Of a stretch of 64,000 nucleotides of DNA, positions 34,705 to 45,961 are shown one piece after another (positions within the stretch are counted from its first letter, which is position 1; each line of letters starts with the position of its first letter). The position numbers and the translations under genes were made by a program. The stretch is from Bidens hawaiensis (taxonomy: Eukaryota; Streptophyta; Magnoliopsida; Asterales; Asteraceae): assembly GCA_021521415.1 (NCBI GenBank), contig JAIQDT010000027.1, positions 4,549,001 to 4,613,000 on the forward strand. Reading direction: 5' to 3'. The notes below the pieces were generated by a model, which saw nothing but the letters and a program-made list of their open reading frames with translations, did no database searches and had not been told where the DNA came from.

Positions 34705-36751
34705 ATGGCAGAACCAACATATTCGTTCGAGAAGAAAAATAACATGTGTGCCCTGCTACAAATAATGCCTGACAATCAATGGATGGCACTAATGATTAGA
34801 TGGCTTTAACAATCTAATATATGTTTTTCATTGACATAGATTTCTAGTACTCCGCCCAATTATTTGATGATTCTGGAGGAAGGCGCATCGAGGCTACAGT
34901 TCCTAGGCTGAAGATTGTGATTACTGAGCAACTTCTAAGGGCGAGCCTACAACTAAACAATGCTTTTGAAGCCCCAATCCATTTCTTCATAAACCGGTTA
35001 TTGACTATTTTTCAGGAGACAATGGGATATCTGGGTGATGTATTTGAAGGACAATTTAAAAAGGGCATGTTCCTTAACCTGTATCGTTTCTTGATATACC
35101 ACATTGTACATGGATATGCACCTAGGAAAGGATATTGGACGTTGATGAGTAGATATTTGGCCAACGCCACTATGGCGGTTGAATATAGACAACCCTTCAA
35201 TTTTTCGAAGATGATTTTTGATGGTTTGGTTCCTAATATGAGGAAGCCTAACAAAGATAAATTTTTGGTTTACCTAAGATTTTTGAAAATAATATTCAAC
35301 AGGGTGCTTCCTGATTTGCCAACAATTGGCACAACATACTTGCGACAGGATCCAAACATGTATAAAAGGATAGCAAAGTTGGCTTCCACAAGAAACTTCA
35401 ATCTAGATGTTGAGTTTGATATATTACCATGGTTGGTGAACAATGATCTTGAAATGATGGCGGTTCCAAAGTCACCTCATGAGACATCTGAGGAGGAAGA
35501 GGATAGTGAGGAAGATGGTAGTGATGAATCAGATGATGGTGATGATGGAGGGGACGATGGTGATGATGGGACGATGGGGATGATGCAGGTGATGTAGGAG
35601 GTATAGATGAGTTTTTCGAGGAAATTGTTGAAGAGGTTGTTGATGCAAAGGCACATGGGGAGATTTTTTACCAACTCATACCTACACCTACAACCTCACC
35701 CCAAAACCAGCCAATAAACCAAATCATAACCCCAACCAAACCCAAGCCAATGAACATTTCATCCCATCCCCACTAACATCATCATTTACCCAAACCCAAA
35801 GCCCACCTCAAAGACAATTCTTATCCAATCCCCACCTACCCAAACCCACAACCCATCCCAAATCCTAAACCAACCATTAACCCAAACCCAAAGCCTAATC
35901 AAAAAAACCAAGATCAAACCATCCATGAACATATATTCCACAACATATCCCAGCCCACCTACTAAACCTTCCAAACACCCCATATCAATCCCCAACCCAG
36001 TCATAAACCACTGACCAACCTACCTTTGAAATTACCCATACCTTTACACCTATAATCTAAACAGTTAACCCATTACCCTTCACGAGCACAAACGTCATTG
36101 AAAGCCCACCACATGAACCCATCAAACCCCAAACCCAAACAAGCTTACCTGACCCATTTTCATATCCACCTACCCGATCCCCTTCCCCTAATTAACATTT
36201 CTTTGAAAGATACATAGATATGGTAATTGAGAATGTGGATATTAAAAGGAAAAATGATGGCTTGACAAAGAAAAATGCTAATTTGAAATACCTGTTGGAA
36301 CATGCACAAAACAGGATTCGATCCCTTGAAGTTGAGGTTGAGAAGACCTCAACTGCACCAAAATAGGGGGAGAATCCACCTGTTGTTAACAATGTGAGGG
36401 AAGATGATGTGGGCAGGAGGATATATTGAATAGTTTTTGTGATAACTATGGAGGAAGTGAGGGGGAAAGTTGTGAAGAGAGGAGGAATGATGATGGTGGT
36501 TATGATGGTGATGAGTCGGATGGTAGAGAGCAAGATTATGATGTGGTGGTGGTTGAAAAGGAGAGTGTGATTGTGGAAAATGTAGCTGGAAATGAAAATG
36601 AAATTCTTCTTGAAACCGGAGCAACTGATGCTATTGCTATTAGGCCACAAACGGATGTGATTGCTGATGAAGGTGAAGATACCGAGGAAGTTGTTTTAAC
36701 AGATGAGCGTGTTGATAAAGCTGTTGATATAGAGATGAAAAATTTGATGGA
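34705..36751 (+). pseudogene. CopB post-pol ORF, N-terminal part
   Basis: It starts MAEPTYSFEKKNNMCALLQ, is stopped after 34 codons, then continues in another frame from about 34840. The long open stretch 34917-35597 (226 residues) holds a conserved domain (MGYLGDVFEGQFKKGMFLNL, FNFSKMIFDGLVPNM, FLVYLRFLKIIFN). It recalls N-terminal domains of post-pol ORF proteins common in Asteraceae retroelements. A Glu/Asp/Ser-rich acidic tract follows (35480-35590), then a proline-rich linker (35650-36180), a coiled coil (RYIDMVIENVDIKRKN, 36205-36360) and a second acidic part (36426-36750). There is no enzyme motif, signal peptide or membrane helix. The solo LTR then cuts the frame in the codons for LMD/EIENY. 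Confidence 0.65.
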
Positions 36752-38554
36752 TGATGTGTTGAAAAACACACTTATTTTTCCGTACCTTTTTATCAGCTTT
36801 TAATGGTTTAATCATGTAATAAATAATGTTTTTTTAACTCGTTTTAACTTCATCTTACAAAGTTTATTAATTTGTGTAGGTGACGATTTTTAAAGGAGAA
36901 AAGGATCAGGTTTTTGAGGACATAAGAGAAATTTATGATCAAGTTGACAAGACCAAAGCTCAAGGCCCGACCTGATCCCACAAGAAGAAAGCCTATCATG
37001 TATAATATATAATATATTATAAACTAAAAAAGCCCTAAGCAAGCACCTAGCAGCCTACCACTTGCGATCTGAAATAAAGAAACAAAGAAGAGTTGGCTAG
37101 TAGTTTGTTTGTTTTATGGAGACAAGGACTCAATTTTTGTCTTGTGGCTGGTCGATACTTTAGGTTGACAGCAGCACACAAAAGAAACCAACAAACAACA
37201 TCAAACAATTAAAAACTTAACACCCTTAGAAGTGCCGATCGGAAGTTTGCAGCCAAGACAAGAAGAAAAAATAATGTTTTGAAGCTTGTGGAAGCAAAGG
37301 AAGAAGAAGTAGCAGCCAAGGAGGTCGGTGGACACCAGCTAGGGTCGGTTCTCATCACTAATCTCAGCCATAATCGATATTAAAACATTCATAAACTTTA
37401 CGTTTTTTGTTTATGTTCATAACTCTTATGATTTGATCTTTAAACTTGAGTTGTTTTGCATTTGAATTAAAGATTGAATTGTGCTTGATTAATATTGATT
37501 GTTGAATGAGTTTGGTTATGAATTGGTTGAGTTTTATGATGGTTACATTAAGTTATACCGGCTGTCCAAAATTAATGTTAGGCTAAACTCGGTAGTTCTA
37601 CCTTGGTTTGATGAATATTGTTAGGTTTTTGTAAGTAATATGGATTGTTTGATCATCATGACTTGATTTGTTAATGAAAGTTTAGTTTATTATTGAATTA
37701 GTTTGTTTTTAGTGGCTGTGATTTGATTAATTATACTCATATACCTCTTGTTTGATTGGTTGAATTAGTTTTGATTGATTATTGCTTGTTTGACTCTTTA
37801 TTTTGTGTTTAGAGATTGTTTGCGGGGTGTACAATCGTAGGGTTTTAATGGGTGAGTTAATTGATTAAATTCAGCGGGTAGGCACCCTCTTAGAGACCGA
37901 GAGGTGATAGGAAGTGAGGTCGTCTCATAGCTTTTATTTGTTAAGATTAGGATCGCGCGAGAGCGGGTTCGGTTCTTGTCGGGTTTGGGTTTATGAGCGA
38001 TTAGTTGATCTAGTTTAAGTTAAACAAAATTGTTCGTCTATTGTTGGTTGCATAGTATTCGTTTCCATTAGGGTCATGGGTCGGTGAGACCGAGAGGAGA
38101 GTAGACATTAGAACACTTTCTAGCTTTCTTGAGCGAACCTTAGTTGTGTCATCCTTAGATACCGGTGTCATGAGATTAATCAATCCATTATCTTATTAGA
38201 CCTTCAATATGATTCTTACCTAGGTAGACGTTTTCTCCATTTACAGTTAAGTCTCTAAGTTTCATTAAGTGTTTAGTTATGTTAAGTTAATCAATTTAGT
38301 TAAATTAAGTTAGGTCAAGTAGTTAATAATTAAAAATCATTTAAAAAATATTATTCTTAGGAAGGTCTTTTCTAGGGTTAGTGATGATAGACGTTTTCAA
38401 GTGTCCTTGTGTTCGATACTCGGACTTTCTTAGGTCTATACTACTTTTGATCGGTACACTTACCTGTTGTGTATGGATTCGTTAGGAGTTTCGTTTTATA
38501 AATTTAAAGCTTAGTTGCGAGTTCCATAAAAAGAGCATCATTAGACAAACATCA
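36752..38554 (+). mobile_element. Solo LTR inserted in the CopB post-pol ORF
   Basis: 1803 bp beginning TGATGT and ending ACATCA (perfect 6-bp inverted ends), flanked by the 5-bp duplication ATGGA (36747-36751 and 38555-38559). Removing it restores the frame EMKNLMDEIENYPSE, which lines up residue for residue with M1's EMEDLFPKINNFPSE. I see no PBS, polypurine tract or coding domain inside, so it is best read as a solo LTR. An AT-rich TATA tract (37001-37022) suggests plus orientation. The family is probably Ty3/gypsy by general look, but I cannot assign it. Confidence 0.8.
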
Positions 38555-40628
38555 ATGGATGAGATTGAAAACTATCCTAGTGAACAAGAAATGGTGAGGC
38601 AAACTATTGAGGAGGATATGAGAAAGGATAAGGGGGAGTCAATTGCAGAAGATGAAGAGAAATTACAGCCCTTAAATATTCAACATGAAAAATCTATTGA
38701 TGACATTCTAGATATGGACGAAACTCCCGAACAAGCTGCCAAAAGGAATGCTGATAAATTGAATTAGATAATGGAGAGAGAAAGGATTGCAAAATCCTTG
38801 ACTGAACAAGAACTTGTGAAACAAGAAGAAATTCTGGAAGAGGCTGAGTTAAGGAAAAATTTATATGAAGAGGGGAAGATTGATCAATAGGTGATAGAAA
38901 TCTTGATAAAGCTAATACAAATTGAAAAGGTTTATAATACTCTTGCTCTTGTCAATGTGAATTTAAAAAATTCTGAACAAGAGACACCAGTTCCTACCAC
39001 TGCTAAAAATGTTGATTATGATTCAAGTAGGCAATTGGTGACTGATGAAGCTGGAGAGTCAATAATTAGAACTTTTTATAAAAATTGGATAAAGTATGCT
39101 GAAAAGGTGGTAGAAAGAAGGATGCTTGGGAAAAGGATAATTATGATGAAAAATATGTAAATAAATACACTAGGAAGAAGAGGTATGATGGAAGAGATGA
39201 TGACGATGATGAACCACAGAGGAAGAAGACTGACAGTCTAAAAAGGATGAATATATCGTTGAAAGTCCAAAGGACGTGGAAAGACCTGTTGAGGATGTTC
39301 CTTTGCAAATAATCATGCCAAGTGATTTTGTTAATGACCCAAGAATAGAGGCTCTGGATAACTTTTCTGATGAAGCTGAAGTCACTGTTGACTCCCCAAA
39401 TGTCGAAATGACTGATGAACATAGGGAGAATATACAGACCATGTTGGATGATGCAAGGAGAAATGATCCAAAAATTATGGGATTGATCAACCATGGGTAT
39501 AATTTGAAACCCTGACTCCAATGACTTATGAGGAGTTGAAGGAGTTGATTGATGGTTAGGCAGATGACATTAAAAAGAACATGGAGAAAAAGGACAGAGA
39601 CTCTCAGAATTTTAGAGCTTACTTGAGACTGCATGGGTATTCTGGAAAGCAGCTGAGCCACATGAAGTTTAGTGAGCTGGAAGAAGCCTATAATGTCACA
39701 GTTGAAGCTGTTAAGAAGGATGATTTGGAAAGGATGAAGAAATTCGGCACTCAAACAGATAGACTTGAAATGCTATATGCCAAATTTGATTGGAAGTGCA
39801 GGTTGTTGATTGAACATGGTTACTCAATTGAGCTGGTTGATAGTTTAAGTAGGAATCAGGTCGAAATTCATCATAAAAGAATATCAAGAAAAATAAACAT
39901 TCAAGAAGCAACTAATAGACCTAGAATTATGACCCTGGCTAAGAAAGAGAAGTAGCAATGGGAGGATGAATAGTTAAAAATTTTTGGCAGGTTGATGGAA
40001 GCTAGGGGAGAACTGAAAATATTCAAAGCATGAGCAGATTTGAAAAAAGCTTTCTATGTACAAGTCTGAAAAAGATAAACATGATCATGAAAAGGCTGAG
40101 TCATCAAAAGATCCCAAGGTTCCTCCATTTATGTTTGTCAAAGAGGAACCAGTTGAATGCCTTGAGCCATCGGAAGACAAGAACAAGATCAAGACCCTTA
40201 AAGGCTTGATGCTTAGTAAGGGTATGGTAGAAGGTGTATTTGACAATCTGGGCAAAGATCAATTGAAACATTTATTTTATACGGAGAAGGCTGAATGGGA
40301 GAAATTCGAGGCTAAACAAAGAGACCTCATAAACTTTAAGTGTGGAATTAGGGGAGAAAGATTTATCACTGCATCTCAACTAGGGGATGAGGGGATTATG
40401 GGCATGATCACTACACTTGCTAAAGAAGGAGAAAACTTTCTGGAATTGATCATGTTGCCCGAGGAAATGATAGTTGCAATATTAGAGAAAACTGGGTGTG
40501 TGAGGGCCACTGTTCCTAAGAAGAAATATACTTCTAGGACCACAGTTGTAAGTGTCCCAATTCCTACCACTAGAGCCCCTCAAAACACTTAACAAAGGCC
40601 ACCTACTGATGTGGCCCTAGCAAAGAGG
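38555..40628 (+). pseudogene. CopB post-pol ORF, middle part
   Basis: The frame resumes after the solo LTR. Open pieces at 38555-38767, 38891-39160, 39276-39515, 39581-39955 and 40056-40592 follow M1 (12725-12288 minus) and then CopA (9207-10228) and CopD (53183-53870). Composition is highly charged, with heptad-like Lys/Glu segments; conserved blocks include LRLHGYSGKQLSHMKFSELE and KTLKGLMLSKGM. It has several stops (for example 38765 and 39515). CopC interrupts it at 40628/49001 with duplication AGAGG. The function is unknown. Confidence 0.65.
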
Positions 40629-41400
40629 TGTTGGAATCGATTTGCCCAAGACACATATTTGAGTTGATGTGGCTAGTACGTTTAGATCCAAGTCGGGTTA
40701 TACCCAATAACAAGAAAGACAAACAACACGATATTTATTAATAGATGAGATCTAACTAATAATTATCAACACTTATAATATTTGGGAAAATGGTTTTCTA
40801 AATGTTTGTACTTGTGTGTTAAATAAATTATATGGATAATTTATATTTTGAGAGTTGTTATTTAAATTGGTTAAATAATATATTATATATATGATAAGGA
40901 AATGGCAAATAAAAATGTTTTTGAGTTTTGAGGGGAAAAGACCCTCCTTGGCCGGCCCCCTTACCCTCTCTCTCTTCCATTTTACACTTCCAAGACATGC
41001 ATGTGTTGTGGTTGGAGTAACATAATTCTTGAACAACTCACAACCATACCTTCTCTCACACACACAAACTCTTTCTTCTTCCAAGACATGCAAGTGTAAA
41101 TCCTAGAAATTAGGTATTTGTTGGAAGGCTTGAACGGGTATACAAGGTTTAGGTTTTCTCTCTTAAAGGTTTGTCATTTAAATATTATCTCCTTCTAATT
41201 TCTGGAAATTTGAAGGTATGTATCCAAACACACTATGGTTCTTATTTGATAGCATGCAAATCGTATTTGGATCTTGGATTGGGTTTTAACATAAAACGGG
41301 TTTTATGTGTATTGGTAAACAAGATTTAAAACTTATTTCCGCTGTGTTTTAAATATAAAAGGGTTTATATGGACTTTGATAATCTTGTAAAAACCCAACA
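40629..41400 (+). repeat. CopC 5' LTR
   Basis: 772 bp, TGTTGGAATC...AACCCAACA. It lacks a segment of roughly 50-60 bp present in the 3' LTR (around 48640-48700). A TATA-rich run near 40880-40892 probably marks its promoter. Confidence 0.9.
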
Positions 41401-41401
41401 A

Positions 41402-41415
41402 TGGCATCAAGAGCC
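41402..41415 (+). other. CopC primer binding site, variant
   Basis: TGGCATCAAGAGCC begins two bases after the LTR end. It resembles the initiator-Met site TGGTATCAGAGCC with one substitution and one extra A. Confidence 0.7.
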
Positions 41416-43186
41416 GCTTATTCGATTACATGCTTCAAAAGGGGATCTAAAGTATTCGGGTTTTTTGGTATTTCTTACCATATTGGACGAAACTGTAGGC
41501 ATATTGGTTACCCTTTGGGTTTTCAAGATTGTAGCACACATGCATGTGGAAATCTGGACAAATTATGTCATTTAGATGAGGAAATTCTGTTTGGACATAA
41601 TCTGGGATTTCAACTTTGGCTGAAAATTCTAGGTTCATGACCAAGGTTTTCGGTCTGGCCTAAAACATCTCAAAACCCATTTTCGGTTTGGCCGAGAACT
41701 CATGGTTGGAAACCGTAGTTCTCGGTTGACCGAAAACATGTTCTCGGTTGACTGAAAACTCGTTCTCGGTTTGGCCGAGAACTCATGGTTGGAAACCATG
41801 GTTCTAGGTTGTTAGCCGAGAACTCCAAGTTCTCGGTCTTGGCGGAGAACTCCAGGTTCTTGGCTGACCGAAATCTTCAGGTCGAAAACTCTGAAGGTTT
41901 GGTCTTTTGGCGGAGAACTAAAAGGGTTAAAGGGTTACCATTCTTGTCAAAGGGTTAACCTGATTGCTTGGATGATCATAACCTAGCCATGACCTTGTGT
42001 GTGTTGTGTTGTGATTTATTCATTTGGTTGTAATATTCTTTTATTTGGGTTTGTAATCTATTTATTTATTTTCAAATTGGTTTTTAATAATAGGTAGGAT
42101 AGTTGTATTCCTTTTACTAGAAAAATATATTAGGATATATTTTGTAAAATAAGATGCAACTACAATACCATTTTTGTTTTGGGCCTTAATGGACCTAATA
42201 GTCCACTATGGGATTTAAGCCATATAGCCCAAGCCCGAAGAGGCCCAAGGAAGCAAGGATCTAAAGTTGGATCCCAAATGGAAGCCCAAATAAAGAGAAA
42301 AGATCACAACAAAAGGTGGACACTTGAAGCATATGGATGCAAAGTCAAGTAGGAGTTCACCATCAAATACCTTGTGTCATGCTCGTCCCTTAGGAAAGAC
42401 CTTATGACACACTTGTTTCGGTCAACAAGTGTTGTCGATTTTAGGTGGCTATGGTTATGGACTTGGGTTTGTTATTTATGCTTATGTGGTTGATTTAAGT
42501 TTTTGTTTTATCATATTTGGATATGGAATGTTAACAAATTAAAATTAACAACTTGCAAAAAAATGATTCCTTAAGAAGTTATTAAGTTATAAAATTTGTT
42601 TATTAACATTATTGACTTCATAATAAAATGGGTTTTATTAAAAGGAATTTTGAAAATTGGGTTTGAAAAGGTACCATACATTTGAATGCATGCAAATGGA
42701 AGGTACATAAAATAGTTTTCCAATCTAGAATTTTGAAAACTAAAATCCATTTTAAAACAATTAAAACACCATCCTTTTATACGACATTCAAATCACTTGT
42801 GAACTTGATGTGGGATAAAGGTCACCTAACCACTTGTATATGTAAACTCACACGTGTGTACAAGTAGGACGACTTGATTTGGAAGCCATGTGAATAGGGT
42901 CACCGAAGCATGGCGTACAAAGGTGTTGATGGGATTAAACATGCAACTAAACAAATGATGTTTAACCGATCCCATAAAACTAGAAGTTGTAAAGGGTTGC
43001 AATCGTCAAACGTTGACTACCTTGTTAATTCGAAAAGTAGGATAAAGGTCACCTAACTACTATTTAAATGTAACGTTGGGTTCTAGATTTTAATCATTAA
43101 TTGTGTTGGACAAATTAAAGGGTATTAACGATTAAAATTTATTAATGGTATTGAAAATACTAAAAATGAACTTTGTTATATTATAG
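41416..43186 (+). other. CopC untranslated leader
   Basis: About 1.8 kb without a credible ORF. Positions 41640-41930 hold inverted and direct repeats (separate entry); the rest is AT-rich with no feature I recognise. It ends TTATATTATAG directly before the gag ATG, which is acceptor-like. Confidence 0.6.
41640..41930 (+). repeat. GTTCTCGG / CCGAGAAC repeat cluster in CopC leader
   Basis: About seven copies of GTTCTCGG or its complement lie within 290 bases, several arranged as fold-backs such as GTTCTCGGTTTGGCCGAGAA (41763-41782). A block containing CGGTTTGGCCGAGAACTCAT is repeated directly at a distance of 83 bases (41684 and 41767). Confidence 0.8.
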
Positions 43187-44487
43187 ATGGCTATAAACAA
43201 CCCACCTAACAGAATTATCCCACATATTCATAATCTATCACTTAGATCCATTCTAGATAAGGATCGTCTGAATTACAACAATTTTATGGATTGGTATCGA
43301 GCAAGAGAAGAAATCCTACATTTTGGACGATCCTATTCTTGATGAGCCTGATGTCAATGATTTGGATGCCAACAATGTTGGTTAAAATACACCAAGAATT
43401 CGGTGCAAGTTTCTTGCCTCATGTTGGGAACAATGATTCCCGTAATCTAAAAGGATTTCGAGAATCATGGGGCAAGTGACATGATCACCCAGCTTAAGAA
43501 AATGTTCCTTACTCAAGCTAAGGTGGAACGCTTCAAAATGGTTCGAGCGTGTCATGCATGTCGTACGGAAGAAACCCAATCTGTCTTAGCTTATGTTCTT
43601 AATATGAAAAGCCACATTGGTTGGCTTGAATGGCTTAATTGTCCCGTCTCAAAAAATTTAGCCATGGATATGATCCTTATTTGCTAAGTAAAAGGTTTGA
43701 AACATTTGTTATGAATTATAACATGAATGGATAGGACAAGAGTATTGGTGAGCTTCACGCAATGCTCAAAGCAGCCGAAGCCGGAATGGGAAGGTGTTAC
43801 CCGTTCTTATGATCAATGAAGGTGGTTTGAAGTCGAGGCATCAACCGGAACACAAAGCAGAGGTTGCTAGTGGTAAAGGGTAGGGATGTGCAAGGTTTGG
43901 TTCGGTTATTAGCATTAACCCAACCTAACAGATCGGTTATCGGTTCGGTTCGGTTAATTTCGGTTAATAACCAGTATCAAACTTAGGCTAAAATTTTGTT
44001 TAAAAATATATGAAATAAACGTTTAAATACATGAAATGAATGCATAACTACATGAAATGAATGTATAAATATATGAAATTGAGATATTAACACATGAAAT
44101 GGAGATATAAATAAATGAAAAAGATAGTATTAAACTATTAATACATATAATACATTAAATAGTGGAAAAAAAGCTTGAAAATATTAAAAATCTAAGAGTT
44201 CGGTTCGGTTAATTCGGTTTTCGGTTATATCGGTTCGGTTTCGTCGGTTTTCGGTTTGGTTTCGGTTAATGATTCGGTTATTGCTCACCCCTAGTAAAGG
44301 GCAAGTCAAGGGAAGGTTCAATGGAAAGGTGAAGGAGGAACCAAAACCAAAGAAACTAAAGGTTAGCTCTGAGGACCCGTGCTTTGGTTGTGAAGAGATA
44401 GAACATTGGATAAGAAATTGCCCAACCTATCTCAAAGAGTTGAAAGCTATAAGGGATGGGGGCAAACCTCAGGTACAACTTTCATGA
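43187..44487 (+). pseudogene. gag: CopC gag, interrupted by a MITE
   Basis: It starts MAINNPPNRIIPHIHNLSLR (43187) and runs into DKDRLNYNNFMDWYRARE, the usual start of a copia Gag, then shifts frame near 43300 (EEKILHF against the original EKKSYILDDPILDEP). Capsid-like sequence continues through 43481-43680. After the MITE, a zinc knuckle CFGCEEIEHWIRNC (about 44380-44425) is present, with the usual Gly replaced by Glu. Stops and at least two frameshifts are present. Confidence 0.72.
43881..44293. mobile_element. hAT-type MITE in CopC gag
   Basis: 413 bp. The left end is TAGGGATGTGCAA; the right end, reverse-complemented, is TAGGGGTGAGCAA. A perfect 8-bp target duplication GTAAAGGG lies at 43873-43880 and 44294-44301. 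Sub-terminal CGGTTCGGTT repeats occur on both sides, and the core is AT-rich and non-coding. The end sequence and 8-bp duplication are those of hAT elements, so a hAT transposase must have moved it. Confidence 0.9.
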
Positions 44488-44836
44488 TCCATATTGATAT
44501 TAATATTATTTCTTCTAATACTTTGGTATTGGATACCGGATGTGGAACTCACATATGCAGTTCATTGAAGGAGTTCAAAAGAAGAAGTGATTACAAGAAA
44601 GCAGGTGTAAGTCTCTTCATGGTTAATAGAGCAAAGGTTGACATCCAAGCCCGAGGAGATTATGTTTTGAAGCTTCCAAATGCTTAGGAAGTTATTTTGA
44701 AAAACATTTTGTATTCTCCTAGTTTGACTAGGAATATTATCTCTATTTCTTTGTTAAAAAATTTGGTTATGATTTAAAGTTTGTAAACGATGGTACTTAT
44801 GAATTAGTTCATGATAATACATCCATTGGTAACTCG
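44488..44836 (+). pseudogene. pol: CopC protease region
   Basis: The open stretch 44406-44687 includes the active-site box LDTGCGTHICSS (near 44527) and the following NRAKVDIQARGDYVLKLPN, then a stop at 44685 and a frameshift before the integrase ORF. The copia protease motif D-T/S-G is intact. Confidence 0.72.
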
Positions 44837-45961
44837 TTGTACCAAGCTAACACCAAAAGACTCAAATTGGATTTGAGTATGACTTTTCTTTGGCATTGTC
44901 GCCTTGGTCACATAAACAAGGATTGTATTCATACACCTCAAAAGAATAATTTTTTGGAATCAAATGATGATTCATTTGATAAGTGTGAATCTTGTTTATT
45001 GGGAATGATGATTAAGGATTCCTTTAGTGGAACTAATGAAAGTGCGAAAGACTTATTAGGTATCATACATTCAGATGTATGTGGTTCTTTTAAGACAATG
45101 ACAAGGAATGGTGAAAGATACTTCATTACCTTTACCGATGGTTATAGTCGCTATGAGTATGTGTTGTTGTTAATACACAAAGATGAAGCCTTTGAAATGT
45201 TCAAAGTCTTCCAAACTGAAGTACAAAATCAACTCAATAAAACAATTAAAGTACCTCGTTCCGATAGAGGAGGTGAATACCTCAATGACGCTTTTCTAGA
45301 TCATCTTAGGAGCCGTGGGATTGTCTCACAACTTACTCCACCCGGAAGACGACAACATAATGGTTTGTCTGGAAGGAGGAATCAAACTCTATTGGATATG
45401 GTTCGATCTATGATGGCTAGAAGCACACTACCTCTATCATTTTGGGGTTTCGCATTGATCTTCGCAGCCCGTATTCTAGATATGGCACCGACCAAGAAAG
45501 TGGAAAGGGCACGTTTTGAAAAATGGCATGGAAGGGTTCCATCATTATCATATTTAAAGGTATGTGATTGTGAGGCTTATGCCAAGAACAACACCCAAAA
45601 CAAACTTGAAAGTCGATCCACTAAGTGTATCTTTCTTGGATATCCCAAAAATTCTATGGGATATAGTTTCTACAATCCAAACGAGCAAAAGGTGTTTGTT
45701 GCTCGAAAGGCTGTGTTCTTGGAAAGAAAGTTCCTTACGGAAGGAACTAGTAGAACTGTGGAACTCGAGGAGGATCGAGAACCACAAGCCGATACACGTT
45801 TGGTTGACACTAGCAATCAACAAGAGGTTGTTGAGAATGATCAAATGGTTTATCAAGACACACAAAACGTTCGCAAATCTATGTGGTGGATTCGGATGAA
45901 CCAACCACATACCATGATGCAATGTCACAATCTGATTGTGATAAATGGCTTGAAGCCATGA
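44837..45961 (+). pseudogene. pol: CopC integrase (374-residue open stretch)
   Basis: The N-terminal zinc finger reads LWHCRLGHINKDC to CESCLLGMM. The core has D80 (IIHSDVCG) and D143 (VPRSDRGGEY). At the third catalytic position, residue 179, NGLSGRRN carries Gly (GGA, 45371-45373) where active relatives have Glu. The D143-179 spacing is the normal 35 residues. The C-terminal half holds CEAYAKNNTQNKLESRSTKC and FLGYPKNSMGYSFYN. The ORF is long, but this substitution should abolish strand transfer. Confidence 0.85.

Noticed and set aside
34917..35597. A host gene of 226 residues
   Set aside because: It is colinear with CopB, follows the same spacer, and continues into blocks shared with M1, CopA and CopD, so it belongs to the element, even if it could once have been captured.
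36192..36650. His/Ile-rich minus-strand frames opposite the post-pol gene
   Set aside because: Shadow frames of the acidic Asp/Glu coding on the plus strand, which gives His/Ser/Ile on the other strand.
36755..38562. 8-bp duplication ATGGATGA, implying a hAT-type DNA transposon
   Set aside because: The simpler reading is a 5-bp duplication ATGGA with LTR ends TGATGT...ACATCA; the extra TGA match is the LTR start coinciding with the following host bases.
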